In this document: piece by piece, positions 53,420 through 64,000 of the stretch | Position numbering within the stretch: position 1 is the first letter of the stretch | How the letters are laid out: every line of letters starts with the position of its first letter | NCBI GenBank assembly: GCA_014529385.2 | Contig: CM043962.1 | Coordinates: 47,549,098 to 47,613,097, forward strand | From: Adiantum capillus-veneris | Lineage: Eukaryota > Streptophyta > Polypodiopsida > Polypodiales > Pteridaceae | Length of the DNA stretch: 64,000 nucleotides | Direction of reading: 5' to 3' | Translations under genes and position numbers: made by a program | The notes under the pieces: model-generated | What the model was told of the DNA's origin: nothing | What the model saw: the letters and a program-made list of their open reading frames with translations, nothing else | The model's database searches: none

Positions 53420-55081
53420 ACAAGGACTTGAGTAGGTAATCCTACTAAGACTCCTGTGATGGTTTTTGGCTTTAATTTTGACTACAGAGAGCATTTTTCT
53501 TAAGTGGATCCGAAAGAGGATATTTTGAGATCAAGTACATAGCCAAGAAGCGTGTATCTTGCCGAGGGTTTGTGACTAGATAGATTTAGTTAGGATTTGT
53601 AGTATTAGTTGTGGATAAGAGTAGTTGTTGGTGGTTGAATGATTTGTAAGGTGATAAAAGTGTTTGCTGGTCCGTGTGTGGTAGTGAAACATTTTTCTAT
53701 TCACAATTGCAAAAACCCATATGATGAGTAGGAGTAGCTTTAGGGAAGTGATCTGATTTTGATCTAGAGCTATTCCTCTCAGTGATTTATTTGCTGAAGT
53801 GCTTGTTTGCATTCACGATCTCTAAAAGTTGATTTTGAGGGTAAAAATACAATAAACAGGTTTTTGTTGACATTTTTTCATGACTGATGGATGCTGTGCA
53901 TATAAGAGGACATTTGTAAGAGTTCTGTGTAGAAGAATTAAAATTCTACAAGCTTAGACATCATACGTGTGATGTCTCAAGAGGCACTTGGAGACCAAAT
54001 TTGACAAATTTGACTGCACCAAAGTGTTCAAAAGGGGTGTTTAACCCTAAGTACACCTTGATACTAAAGTTTTGACGAACACTTAGTATCCAAAAGACAA
54101 AAGATGGAGTGTCAAAAACAGAAAAAAGACAAATTTGTGATTCTGAGTATATTTTTGCACGAAAATTGATAAAAGTGCTTGAAAACCAGTGCTGGAAACT
54201 TGGGGATTCTTGTGATTAAATTCTGGCCAAAAATCCAACAGCATACATCATATGTGTATGACGTCTGAAGGATAATTCTGGCAGCAAAATTGAATTTTTG
54301 ACTTTACACCCCTATTTTGGATATTGTGTTGAGCACATACATCATTTCATCTAGGCATATAGATTGAGTAATGTGGGGATTTTACTCTTTCAAGGGATTT
54401 CCATGTCAAAAGTGGTGATTTTTGCAATTTTGATTAAAATTTGCTGTGAGCACATGTGCATGTAGTACATATCAAGAAGCAGTTGGGGTAGAACCAGAAT
54501 TCCATTCCGACTAGTTACACATCATCCACGTATAATTTTTAAAGAGAAATTTTAGGGACCAAAGTTGACATATGAGCTTACCAGGGTATTTAGCACCACA
54601 AAACAAGCTTATAGACCAAGTTTCACCCAATTTGGAGCACATAGACAGCATACACGTATGATGTCTCAAGTCATAGATTGGAAAGCCCAAATGCACTTCT
54701 GACCACACAAGAGGGTTGGAAATGATGATTTAAGCTTGTTTGCAAAATTTCATCTCATTTGGATACATGATTCTTGCAATTCCAAGAAGGTAAAAGTGAA
54801 AAATGCTGATTTTGAGCATTTTTGACTTCCAAAATTTTTGTGAGCACATATTCTTGCTGTATTCATCAAGGAGTACCTTGGGTAAAAGCAGAAGTGAAAT
54901 CTGAGCCAAAAGCCATCATACGCATATGAAGACTTTTGGACCAGATGTGGATCAAATCAGACATCTGAGTATACCCTAGTGTCCTAAAACATAAAAGAAG
55001 TCCCTAGCCAAACTTTCATTGATTTGGAGCACATTTGAGCTAAAAAGTGTCAAAAGAAGTAATTTTGGCAAGGTTCATGCT
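53420..55081 (+). repeat. Gypsy leader with repeated ATACGTAT-type palindromes
   Basis: Near-palindromes built on CATCATACGTATGATG-like sequence occur at 53956-53977, 54242-54260, 54648-54664 and 54914-54930, usually followed by GTCT(C/G)AAG. The surrounding text recurs (GAGCACAT, CAAATTTGAC, CACCCAATTTGGAGCACAT), indicating a decayed array of about 270-400-bp units. Non-coding. Confidence 0.7.
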
Positions 55082-55358
55082 TGTAGACATGTAGTAGTGT
55101 TAGTGTGTATACGCGCTTCACCAGGGGCACTTTTCTCCCACTGGGTTTTTCCCCCTGGACATCCGGTGTGAAAGGACACCTTATCTCTTAGGGTTTCATA
55201 TAAGCTTTGTAGCTCTGAGTTTGTATACTCTATTATTCTAATACAGAGATATAAACTACAGAGATCTCGTACACAAGCTCTGTGTCTTCTCCTTCTCCAT
55301 CTTCTTCCTACTTTGAGTTGCTGTCTTCCTTCTGTTTTCTGTTTCATCATCTTCAACA
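55082..55358 (+). repeat. LTR 1 of third copia
   Basis: 277 bp, TGTAGACATG...CTTCAACA. It contains a CATATAAGC TATA-like motif near 55197-55205. Confidence 0.93.
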
Positions 55359-55360
55359 AT

Positions 55361-55372
55361 TGGTATCAGAGC
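55361..55372 (+). other. Primer binding site, initiator Met tRNA
   Basis: TGGTATCAGAGC, two bases after LTR 1. The same site follows LTR 2 at 59733-59744. Confidence 0.92.
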
Positions 55373-55757
55373 AAGGTGATTTCCAGAGCCTCTACTTGCG
55401 TTTTCGCGTCCGCGCGCGCAATCTCAGTTTTCAGGCAGTTTTCGGAAAATTTGCTCGTGGGAGCATCCTCGACGTTCCGGGAGTATTCTGATTAGGTGAC
55501 CTGGGGTTTTACCCCCCTTTCGAAGCCGTTCGAGCCCTCAGAATTTTGTTCTGAGCAGCGTAGTAGAAGTTACTTTTCGGAGGCGTTTAGATCAAGAGGG
55601 TGTGCTTTTTGACAGATTTTCTTCATGTAAACAATTCTTTTGGGAAGCAGCTTGTCTTAGCTTTGTGCTGAGATTTTGTGTAGAGTTTTGCTTGCATTGG
55701 AGAGGAGATATGTGAATCTCTTGGAGGTTGTTTTTCTCTCTTGTGTGCATCCACAGT

Positions 55758-57035
55758 ATGGCTCAATTTACGGAGAAAGAGATTTTTGGTGCGTTTACAT
55801 CCGAAGACAAATTGGATGGTACCAACTATTCTCTTTGGTCTTTTATGGCCAAAAATGTTTTGGTTGGTAAAGGATTGTGGGATTATGTATCTGAAGATGA
55901 AGTTCGTCCAGGTAGCATTGCACCTGCCACGCCTGGTCGTGGTGCAGCTGTTGGTGCAGGACCCTCACAAGTCACTCCAGAGAAAAAGAGATGGGATACT
56001 AAAGATGCACAAGCTATGGCTGTGATTGCCTTAACCGTAAAGAGGACAATCACACCACATATCAGATCTTGCAGAACTTTTGAGGATGCTTGGAACACTC
56101 TGCAAGCTATGTTTGGAGGAAGAAACGCTGCCAGAATAGAGTTTTTGAAGAACCAACTTGACAAAATACAGATGGACGAAGGTGACGATATTGTCGAGCA
56201 TCTTACAAAAATCAGGGATCTTAAAGAGCAATTTCTTAGCATTGATGAAGTGATTCCAGAGAAGAACTTGGTTTCCAAAACACTCAATTCACTACCACCA
56301 TCTTATTTGACTTTTCAGACTTCTTTGACTCTGTCTTTGCGAGCTAATCTTGAGCCTCTTCATTTTGAAGAGTTAGTGGCTTTGCTATTGCAGGAGGATC
56401 AATCACGTAAGAACAAGTCTTTACAGGTGGATGGTATGGATCATGCTCTTGTTGTACAGAACAAAAACAAGGGTAAAGAGAGTGCTCATCACTCCAAGTC
56501 TGGTGCAGGACAGTCTTCAGAGAAGTCTAAAGGTGATTCCGACAAGTCCAAGAAGAAAGGTAAATGTCACTACTGCAAGAAACCTGGTCACTACATTAGT
56601 GAGTGTAAAAAGCGAATTGCTAAAGAAAAGAAGAAAGAGTCAAGTTTGGTTGTTTCAGCTTTTGGTGATTCTTCTACAGCTAAAGAAGAGTCTGCAAACT
56701 TTGTGCAGGATTCTTATGCTTTTGTAGTATGTTCAGATTTTTCTGCTTACAGTGTTGACAAGACACAAATGATTTGGTACTTTGATAGTGGTGCATCCAG
56801 GCATATTACTTCAAGGAAGGATTTGTTTTGTTCATTGGATGCAGCTCCAGCAGGAAAGAAGGTGACATGTGCAAATAATGCTTCTTATCCAATCAAAGGC
56901 GTTGGTAAGATTTTGATTACCATTTCAGATGGTTCAGATTTATGCTTGCGAGATGTCTTATATGTTCCAGGGATCAAGAAGAATTTGTTGTCTGTATCCT
57001 CTCTTGCAAAAAAATGGTCTTCGGGTCATTTTTGA
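55758..57035 (+). other. Copia gag and protease region
   Basis: Starts MAQFTEKEIFGAFTSEDKLD, with a copia gag body (LDGTNYSLWSFMAKNVLVGK, RSCRTFEDAWNTLQAMFGGR), the zinc knuckle CHYCKKPGHYISEC near 56565-56607, then the protease site WYFDSGASRHITS near 56775-56813 and LRDVLYVPGIKKNLLSV. Gag packages the RNA and the protease cuts the polyprotein. Confidence 0.88.
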
Positions 57036-57039
57036 GGAT

Positions 57040-57870
57040 GATAGATGTGTTGTACGAGATCGAGAGAATGGTTATTCTCTTATCACTACAGGTACGCTGG
57101 AAAATGGACTATTTGTGCTAGATCGTTATGAAAAGCAGATTCAGGTATGTATTGCAGAAACAAACACTCAGGCCATGCAGGATGCTGAGTTGTGGCATGC
57201 TAGATTCGGGCATGTTAGTTATGGTAGTTTTATGACTTTACAACGTCATAATATGGTGCATGATTTGTCTTTATTGGAGATGCCACCAAGACATGTATGT
57301 GAAGGTTGCGTTCTTGGAAAGATGCACAAATTTGCATTTTCACAGGATGGTTCAGTTAGAGCGACACAAAAGTTGCAGCTTGTACACAGTGATGTATGTG
57401 GTCCTATGAGGACGCCATCTATAGGAAACAGCCTTTATTTTGTGACCTTCATTGATGACTTTTCCAGGTTTTGTTGGGTGTATCCACTCAAAGCAAAGTC
57501 AGATGTGTTTGCAGTTTTTCAACATTATGTCGCCATGGTTGAAAATGAAACAGGTTGCAAAGTACAGACTCTTCGTACCGATCGAGGAGGTGAATACATG
57601 TCAGGTGCATTTAAGGATTTTTTGGGAAAGAAAGGCATTAAACACCAATGCACTATGCGATACACACCACAACAGAATGGTGTTGCAGAAAGGAAGAACA
57701 GGTCTTTAATGGAGACGGCTAGATGTATGCTCAAGGCTAAGAGTTTGCCTCATAAGCTATGGATGGAGGCAGTTGCTTGTGCAGCACATGTTTTGAACAG
57801 GTGTCCTACTCGTGCCTTGAAGACCATTACTCCATTTGAAGCTTGGTATGACAAAAAACCTTAAGTCAGT
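57040..57870 (+). other. Copia integrase region
   Basis: GAG-pre-integrase with LWHARFGHVSYGSF and CEGCVLGKMHKF, then the core with HSDVCGPMRTPS, FIDDFSRFCWVYPL, LRTDRGGEYMS and QQNGVAERKNRSLMETAR. Motifs for the DDE triad are all in place in this stretch. Confidence 0.9.
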
Positions 57871-57959
57871 TATCTTCGTGTTTTTGGTTGTCTTGCTTAT
57901 GCTCACATTCCTCAGCAGTTACGTGGGAATCTTGATGATAAGGCAATCAAATGTATATT

Positions 57960-59406
57960 TGTGGGGTACAGTAGTGGAAGTAAAGGTTATAGACTTTACA
58001 ATCCTGCTACAAACAAGATTTTTGAAAGTCGTGATGTAATTTTTGCAGAAACTACTGCTCAACCTATGGTTGCTTTTGATGTACCGCATATGCAGACACA
58101 TGATGTATTTGAAGGTTTGCTTCCTTCTTTTGTGGAGAATCAAGAATCACAACAGGTTGATAATCTTGATCAATCTTTTGATCAGCATGTGACACCTCAT
58201 GATGTAGAGGAAATTGTGCGTGAAGAGCAAGAAGTTCTCAGGGAAGAAAGAACCTTGCTTAAATGGGTTCAGAAAACTTTGCAGGATAGCAAGTTGGATG
58301 CACCGTTGCCACGAAAAACACGTGCTGGTACTACTTTTGGTAGAGAGCAAGTAGATTTGGCTTGCTTTAGCACTCTTTGTGATGCAGATGAGCCTGATTC
58401 ATTTGAACAAGCTTTAGAGTGTGTTTAGTGGAAAGATGCTATGCAGCAAGAAATTGATTCTATTCATAAGAATCATACATGGGATCTAGTGGACTTGCCT
58501 ACAGGTAAAAAGCCTATTGGTACAAAGTGGGTTTTTAAGGTAAAAAGGAAACAAGATGGTACTGTTGACAGGTACAAAGCAAGGCTTGTGGCAAAAGGCT
58601 ATGCGCAACAGAAAGGCATAGATTATGATGAAACCTTTGCTCCTACTTCTCGTGTGTCCACAGTTAGATCACTAGTTGCAATTGCTGCTCATCATGGTTG
58701 GAAAGTGCATCAGTTGGATATCAAAACTGCTTTTTTGAATGGTGATTTGCAGGAATATCAAAATCACTCGTCCAGACATTCAATTTGGGGTTTCACAAGC
58801 AAGCAGATTTATGCACAGCCCAGGTATGCATCATTGGCAGGATGTGAAGCGCATACTTCGTTACCTTTCAGGTACCCCTAATCTTGCCATGTTCTTTCTA
58901 GGGGGGATATGTATGGAAAGCACAGTTCTATGCAGCTTCTTGGTTACAACGATTCAGATTGGGCTGGTGATTTTGACACACGACATTCCACAAGTGGCAA
59001 TTGTTTTTTCTTGGGAAATGCATGTATATCTTGGCTAAGCAAGAAGCAACCCACAGTGGCTACATCAACTTGTGAAGCTGAGTATAGGGCAGCTTTCACG
59101 GCAACAGTTGATTGTGTATGGATACGAAGGTTATTGGCAGATCTTTGTGAGTGTCAACAGGCACCCACTACCATTTTCACTGACAGTCAGAGTGCTATGG
59201 CAGTTGCAAGGAATCCAGTATTTCATGCAAGAACAAAGCACATAGAGGTTCACTACCACTATGTCAGGGAAAGGCTACATGCAGGGGAGATCACACTAAC
59301 TTACTGTCCTACACAGGATAACATTGCAGATCTATTTACGAAGGCGTTATCACGAGAAAAGTTTGAAGCTTTTCGAAAATCTTTGGGCTTACTCTCATAC
59401 ACATGA
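57960..59406 (+). other. Copia reverse transcriptase (part) and RNase H region
   Basis: The post-integrase segment FVGYSSGSKGYRLYNP-type lies near 57955-58050. The RT start reads GTKWVFKVKRKQDGTVDRYK and LVAKGYAQQKGIDYDETFAP with LDIKTAFLNGDLQE. The C-terminal side has CEAEYRAAFTATVDCVWIRR, FTDSQSAMAVARNPVFHART and KHIEVHYHYVRERL of the copia RNase H. The RT domain is only partly represented. Confidence 0.88.
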
Positions 59407-59453
59407 TGATCTGCTACCTTGTACGGATTCACACTATCACTACAGGGGGGATT

Positions 59454-59730
59454 TGTAGACATGTAGTAGTGTTAGTGTGTATACGCGCTTCACTAGGGGC
59501 ACTTTTCTCCCACTGGGTTTTTCCCCCTGGACATCCGGTGTGAAAGGACACCTTATCTCTTAGGGTTTCATATAAGCTTTGTAGCTCTGAGATTGTATAC
59601 TCTATTATTCTAATACAGAGATATAGACTACAGAGATCTCGTACACAAGCTCTGTGTCTTCTCCTTCTCCATCTTCTTCCTACTCTGAGTTGCTGTCTTC
59701 CTTCTGTTTTCTGTTTCATCATCTTCAACA
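59454..59730 (+). repeat. LTR 2 of third copia
   Basis: 277 bp, preceded by the purine tract TACAGGGGGGAT (59441-59452). Confidence 0.93.
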
Positions 59731-60027
59731 ATTGGTATCAGAGCAAGGTGATTTCCAGAGCCTCTACTTGCGTTTTCGCGTCCGCGCGCGCAATCGCAGT
59801 TTTCAGGCAGTTTTCGGAAAATTTGCTCGTGGGAGCATCCTCGACGTTCCGGGAGTATTCTGATTTGGTGACCTGGGGTTTTACCCCCCTTTCGAAGCCG
59901 TTCGAGCCCTCAGAATTTTGTTCTGAGCAGCGTAGCAGAAGTTACTTTTCGGAGGCGTTTAGATCAAGAGGGTGTGCTTTTTGACACATTTTCTTCATGT
60001 AAACAATTCTTTTGGGAAGCAGCTTGT
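59731..60027 (+). repeat. Second copy of copia leader after LTR 2
   Basis: 297 bp matching 55359-55655 with about 4 substitutions, beginning with the primer site. It ends at CAGCTTGTC, where gypsy-type sequence resumes. It shows that a second, tandem element once followed or that recombination joined two copies. Confidence 0.92.
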
Positions 60028-60204
60028 CATTTAAGGCTCAAAATGCATATGGAAGTTAGGGGCGTCTAAAAGTGACAATTTGAGAGCATTGTGAGGAAAT
60101 GATTGCGGTTTTGGACATAGTTTCAACTTTTTCCTAACCAAAGCACTTGAACACATTGGAGTAACATTGCTTATATCAAGCTAGATCCCTTTAGCCCAGA
60201 AATC

Positions 60205-62380
60205 ATGTCTACTTTAGATTCAAACTCAATTTATATAAGCTTTAAGATCCCAACGATAGAGGAGCATCTGTCCATAATGAATCTTCCAAACTTGCAGTTG
60301 ATAAAGACCAATCTTGTTGAGAGAGTTTGCATGAAAGATCTTGAGAGTGAAGGACTGTATTGATACATTGATGATAGTGAGGTCAACCTTTATAGGTGCT
60401 CAAAGCCATACCCAGAAGAGATGACAAATTACAAGCTCTTATAGGTCTATACATACGGAGGTGACTGTCAATGGAAATCTATAGTTGTTGACTGTATGGG
60501 ACAAGAATATAGACCTGTAGAAAGCACAAATCCACATATTATATTAGAAATATGTGGATATTTGGTCAATGAAGGACCACAGAAACCTCCACCAAACACG
60601 AGAATTCCTATGATAATTCCAAAACGGGAGCCACTTGGATTCCCTCCTAGAGCTATAACGAGAGATGAAGTGATCATAGAGATGGCAGACATGCCTCCTT
60701 AAGTGAATCTCCCTAATGGACCAATCTCCAAGAGAAAAACCAATCCCTTCAAAGAAGACCAATATACAATTAGATATAAATCCGACCAGACGAGGAGAGT
60801 GGAAATACTAACAACGTGGGACCAAACAAACTGTAGTCATTGCTGTCACGATTACATCAAGATGCCATACCAAGACCAGATACCAATAGAGGTGGTTATC
60901 CAATCAACCCAGGACCAAAAGCACCACCACTATTCCCATCATATCCGTATTTGAGTGAAGGTCAAGGACCAATCGATAGACCAACTGCAACAATGTTACC
61001 TTATGCAGAAAGAGTAAGAACCAAGAGAGAGTTTCGTGAAGACCCACCTGTAGTGAGACGCTCACGAGGATATGAATGAGACGATGAAATAAAAAAATAA
61101 CCTAAGCATAGTAGAAGGCTTGAAGCGAGAAAAGGATTGGGAGAGTCTATGATTAGACTTATAGACAATCGACGAGTTAGACTGTCCCAAGTCCAAAAAT
61201 GGGTAAATAGAAAATACTCCAAAGATAAAGATCCAAGAGATCACGTAATGGATTTCTATAGAGTAATTAGAGCAGAGAATGTTTTGAACTTTGCGAAACA
61301 GCTTGCGAGATTCGAACTGACTCTAGAAGATGACGCCGCTACATGGTTTAACTCAGTAGAAAGACGGGATGTTGAGACTCCTAGATGAGCTGTTTGAAAA
61401 ATTCATTGAAGAGTTCTCGCAGAAAGACATAGCTCACAATATGGTCTCGCAACTTCACAGGTTCAAGCAAAAAGAGGATGGATCAACGCGCAAAGCGGCA
61501 TTACGGCTCAAGAGATAAGTTCTGTCCGAGAGCGGAACTAGCTACGCAGGCACGATTGATGTTGACTAATGATGGAAGAATCTAATTATTAAGCGCTATT
61601 ACCAACTACAATGTATTATAATAACCAAAGTGGGTACTGCCCTTTGAAGGGACAAAAGATGAGAGAAACACATGGAGTGGTGAGGTCGGTATAACCTCCA
61701 CCTCCTATGATTCAACTTGAAGAAAGAAGGTATGACATGGAGGAAAGGACATTGGGGTTCATTGTGAAGAGCATCTTAGCTAGGTCAAAGCTTGTTTACA
61801 TCCAAGAGGAAATGCAATAAAAAGCTCCTCAACCAAAGATAGATTGTTACAAAAGGTGTGACAACTACTTGGTCATATAATGTCCTCAGATAGAGATCAC
61901 TCAAGTTAATGCCTATTGTCTTGACTGTGGCATCATTCAGTTGATCCTCAACTGTCCAAAAAAACCCAAACCAAGCCATAAAGATCACATCGAATGTCTC
62001 AAGTAATATTCAGCTACCCAGTAGCTTGGAAAACAAAAACACTGTGTTAGTTCAAGTAGTTACGAGAGCGCAAGCTCAAAAGGAAGCTGATGAGAACCCA
62101 GAGATAGAGAAAACAGAAATTAACGCGAGTCCAGGGATGGGTGAACCAAAGACCAATGCACCTAGTAAAAAAACCAAGAGAAAACATAATAGTTGGAAAG
62201 CTAGAAAGGCTAGGATGAAAGCACGTAGGGAACGAGAGCAAAAATCCCTAGCTGAGGAGCGTACCCAAGCTAAAGAGAAGACAAGACAACATGAGAAAAG
62301 GGTTGCACCTTCTCTTACGCAGACATCTCAACCCCTGAATAACCATCCACAAAAGAGAAACCAAGAAGTGCTAGTTTAGG
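60205..62380 (+). other. Gypsy gag region and basic linker (plus-strand gypsy)
   Basis: Starts MSTLDSNSIYISFKIPTIEE. The capsid-like core QKWVNRKYSKDKDPRDHVMD with LEDDAATWFNSVE (61137-61388) parallels KKYTRSGDPYDHLTSF and LEGKALTWFQNIP of the minus-strand gypsy. A Cys-rich knuckle remnant follows near 61850-61960. Then VVTRAQAQKEADENPEIEK and a Lys/Arg/Glu-rich helix (62026-62379) match the linker of the other element. Broken. Confidence 0.7.
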
Positions 62381-63035
62381 AGGATCAATGTTGGTCTAGA
62401 AAGTCAACAAACCCTTAAACACCCTCCTAAAAGCCTATGACACATAGTAAAAAACAACCAGACCCAAGAATAGAGGTGGATGACATATCCATATGAGAAA
62501 CTAGAAAAGAAAAGGCTTGAAATGTACCAAAAAATGATTCAAATAGCCAAAGATTTACTAGAACCACCAGTGGAAAACCTACGGATGTGATCCTTGTCCC
62601 ACCTACACCAGTAATCCCACCAAACCAGGAATTAAAAGAGCCAGATCCAAGTTACGAGCACATAATAAAGCTCAAGGACCTAGGATAGTGTTGAATACCA
62701 TGGATAACTCTTTCGAGGAAATTTACCTAGCTATACCAGAGAGTTGTAGAGAAATAAATGGTCTTGACAAATTGTGGAAACAAGTCAAAGAGTCCAGTGA
62801 AGCCAGTGAGCTAAGAAAACGAGTAAACAAGACCGATGATGGAAGAGGAGTGTTTCTTTCACCAATAGAGGAAATTGAGACTAGATCTCAAATGAATCTA
62901 GAAGTGCAATTGTATTGGGGAGACAAAGGATTTGTACAGTCTATGGACAATCAACCCCCTTTGCTAGGAACACTACCGTCCTATACGGGAGAGCACGAGG
63001 CCAAGTCAGATGTTATTACAGTCCCATCACAAAGA
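62381..63035 (+). other. Gypsy post-gag segment before Helitron junction
   Basis: An acidic segment (SFEEIYLAIPESCREINGLD, LWKQVKESSEASELRKRV, 62688-62830) takes the place of the linker C-terminal part ahead of RT in the other gypsy. No protease or RT motif was found before the junction. Confidence 0.5.
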
Positions 63036-63039
63036 CAAT

Positions 63040-63259
63040 GGTATTCCAAGGAGTGAGTGCCAACATTGTCGATGATACACTTTGTCGATCGCACTTATGG
63101 AATCATGTGAAGATCCTTAAATTGACACATAACATGCGTGTGGGTGGTGGTGATTTTGCAAATTTTGCCTACAGAGAATGGCTTATGGATGTAGGAAATG
63201 GGACTTTGACTATCGATGATGAACAAAAGATGGAAATCCCCCATCACAGGGGTTTCTAA
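63040..63259 (+). pseudogene. Helitron PIF1-like helicase fragment
   Basis: The frame reads SANIVDDTLCRSHLWNHVKI, then LKLTHNMRV, then FANFAYREWLMDVGNGTL. Plant Helitron helicases carry S..DIV.A.L..S.LW.HC.V..L..NMRL....... EFA.WLL.VG.G.L (recalled family pattern), a segment between helicase motifs near the C-terminal half. Only about 70 residues are present. No Walker motifs, Rep domain or CTRR end was found. It is either a truncated Helitron copy or a captured piece. Confidence 0.7.
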
Positions 63260-64000
63260 TCACCGAGCAAAAAAACCTGAGCAAAGACCCATTCCGAGAA
63301 AATCTGAGGGCAAATTTATACAAGAGAAACATTTATAAAAGAAAATAATTATGCTATGCATGTTATTTTTGGACTAATGGACACAAATTTGTATTTTAGA
63401 AACATCCATAAAATTGTATATATACTATACTCAATACATAGCGCAATTCTAGGTGACATATATTTTCCAAAAAAAAGTCAACGCATGAACTCTATAACCT
63501 ACGATGCTATTTGAGAACCTCCCAAAGCCTGAAACAACTCTACTTTTGTAAGGGCAGATTGATGCACAAACTCATGTGCAGTGGAGTCCAAACCCAAGAC
63601 TCTAAAAAACACAAAGTAGATGTGCTTGCAAGGCACGTATGCAACATGTTTGCTTTCATGTCTATGAAAATCCTCATAGCATCTGCTAAAGTGCACCGCA
63701 GCTGCAAGTCACATATTCCACCAAGTAATGTCGATCAAAATGTTGTTCCATACCATTTATACCTAATCTTTCACCTTGTCATGGAAACTTAAAAGAAATA
63801 TACCCAACATATTGCAATGGGAGCTTAGAGACTTGCATAACTTTCTGAACTTGTCCTCGTTGAGGTCCGTAGATTGTAATGTGCTTGATCATTGCTTATA
63901 GAAGATATGCCTTGCAAGACGCAGATGTAAAGTATGGTAAAGAGGCCCAATAGATCAGATATAGGAAGAAAAAAGAAAGGATGATATTTCAAATAACGTT
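63260..64000. other. Non-coding window end
   Basis: AT-rich sequence with frames up to 93 codons and no recognised domain, repeat or RNA gene. Confidence 0.5.

Larger units (their letters stand above)
55082..60027 (+). mobile_element. Copia retrotransposon with extra LTR-leader end, broken
   Basis: LTRs at 55082-55358 and 59454-59730 (277 bp each, about 4 differences by hand count, so young). Parts between them: gag with zinc knuckle, protease, integrase, part of the reverse transcriptase, and RNase H. The sequence after the second LTR is again primer site plus leader (59731-60027), as if a second element began there. There is therefore no matching target-site duplication. Broken, with about five breaks. 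Confidence 0.92.
53101..63035 (+). mobile_element. Ty3/gypsy element, Ogre/Tat/Athila-like, plus strand, truncated
   Basis: LTR end at 53400, primer site at 53402, leader of about 1.7 kb with repeated palindromes, then (after the copia at 55082-60027) gag from about 60205 and the basic post-gag linker to about 62900. No RT or integrase follows: the sequence meets a Helitron helicase fragment near 63040. Gag and linker are related to those of the minus-strand gypsy at 1-13424, though diverged. The element is broken, with many breaks, and is older than the copia within it. Confidence 0.75.

Overview
The window looks like nuclear DNA from a large, repeat-filled plant genome. The evidence is copia elements primed by plant initiator-methionine tRNA, gypsy elements with a tRNA-Asp-like primer site, CACTA (tnp2) transposase remnants, plant-type LINEs, and a fragment that resembles plant guanosine deaminase. 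A Penelope-like retroelement and the extreme abundance of (GA)n tracts suggest a non-angiosperm such as a fern. That last step is inference only. I see no intact host gene, no rRNA or tRNA gene, no CRISPR array and nothing prokaryotic.

Layout. 1-13424: a minus-strand Ty3/gypsy element (Ogre/Tat/Athila-like) that runs off the left edge, with a small copia-type element nested in it (6201-10130, target-site repeat ACTTG on both sides). 13544-15500: CACTA transposase remnant. 15599-17255: satellite-like DNA, namely a 275-bp repeat, a degenerate CCTAA array with regular spacers, and a 29-bp minisatellite. 17870-25330: two further homologous CACTA remnants separated by purine-rich and microsatellite DNA. 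25990-28260: a LINE reverse-transcriptase gene ending in a (TC)n tail. 28847-29185: primer site and LTR of another minus-strand gypsy, split by a nearly whole Tnt1/Tork-like copia (29186-34696, repeat AGAAT). 35401-37216: a small non-autonomous LTR element carrying a dead guanosine-deaminase-like fragment. 37900-40362: microsatellite-dense DNA with a glyoxalase/VOC-like fragment. 40363-46635: a Penelope-like element between two 746-bp direct repeats. 46702-48052: a second LINE copy. 48109-50195: three foldback elements. 51560-52500: an L1-type LINE remnant. About 53100-63035: a plus-strand gypsy of the same general type, split by a third copia (55082-60027) and ending at a Helitron helicase fragment (63040-63259).

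How it fits together. This is layered nested insertion, not a set of cooperating genes. The LTR pairs differ by about 1-4 percent by hand count, so the LTR elements are comparatively young, and the gypsy, CACTA and LINE material they sit in is older. The points most worth following are: a retropepsin-like motif lying downstream of the gypsy integrase; large palindromes repeated in the leaders of both gypsy elements; a LINE family ending in a stem-loop plus (TC)n; the Penelope-like element with long flanking direct repeats; and host-gene fragments carried in repeat DNA.
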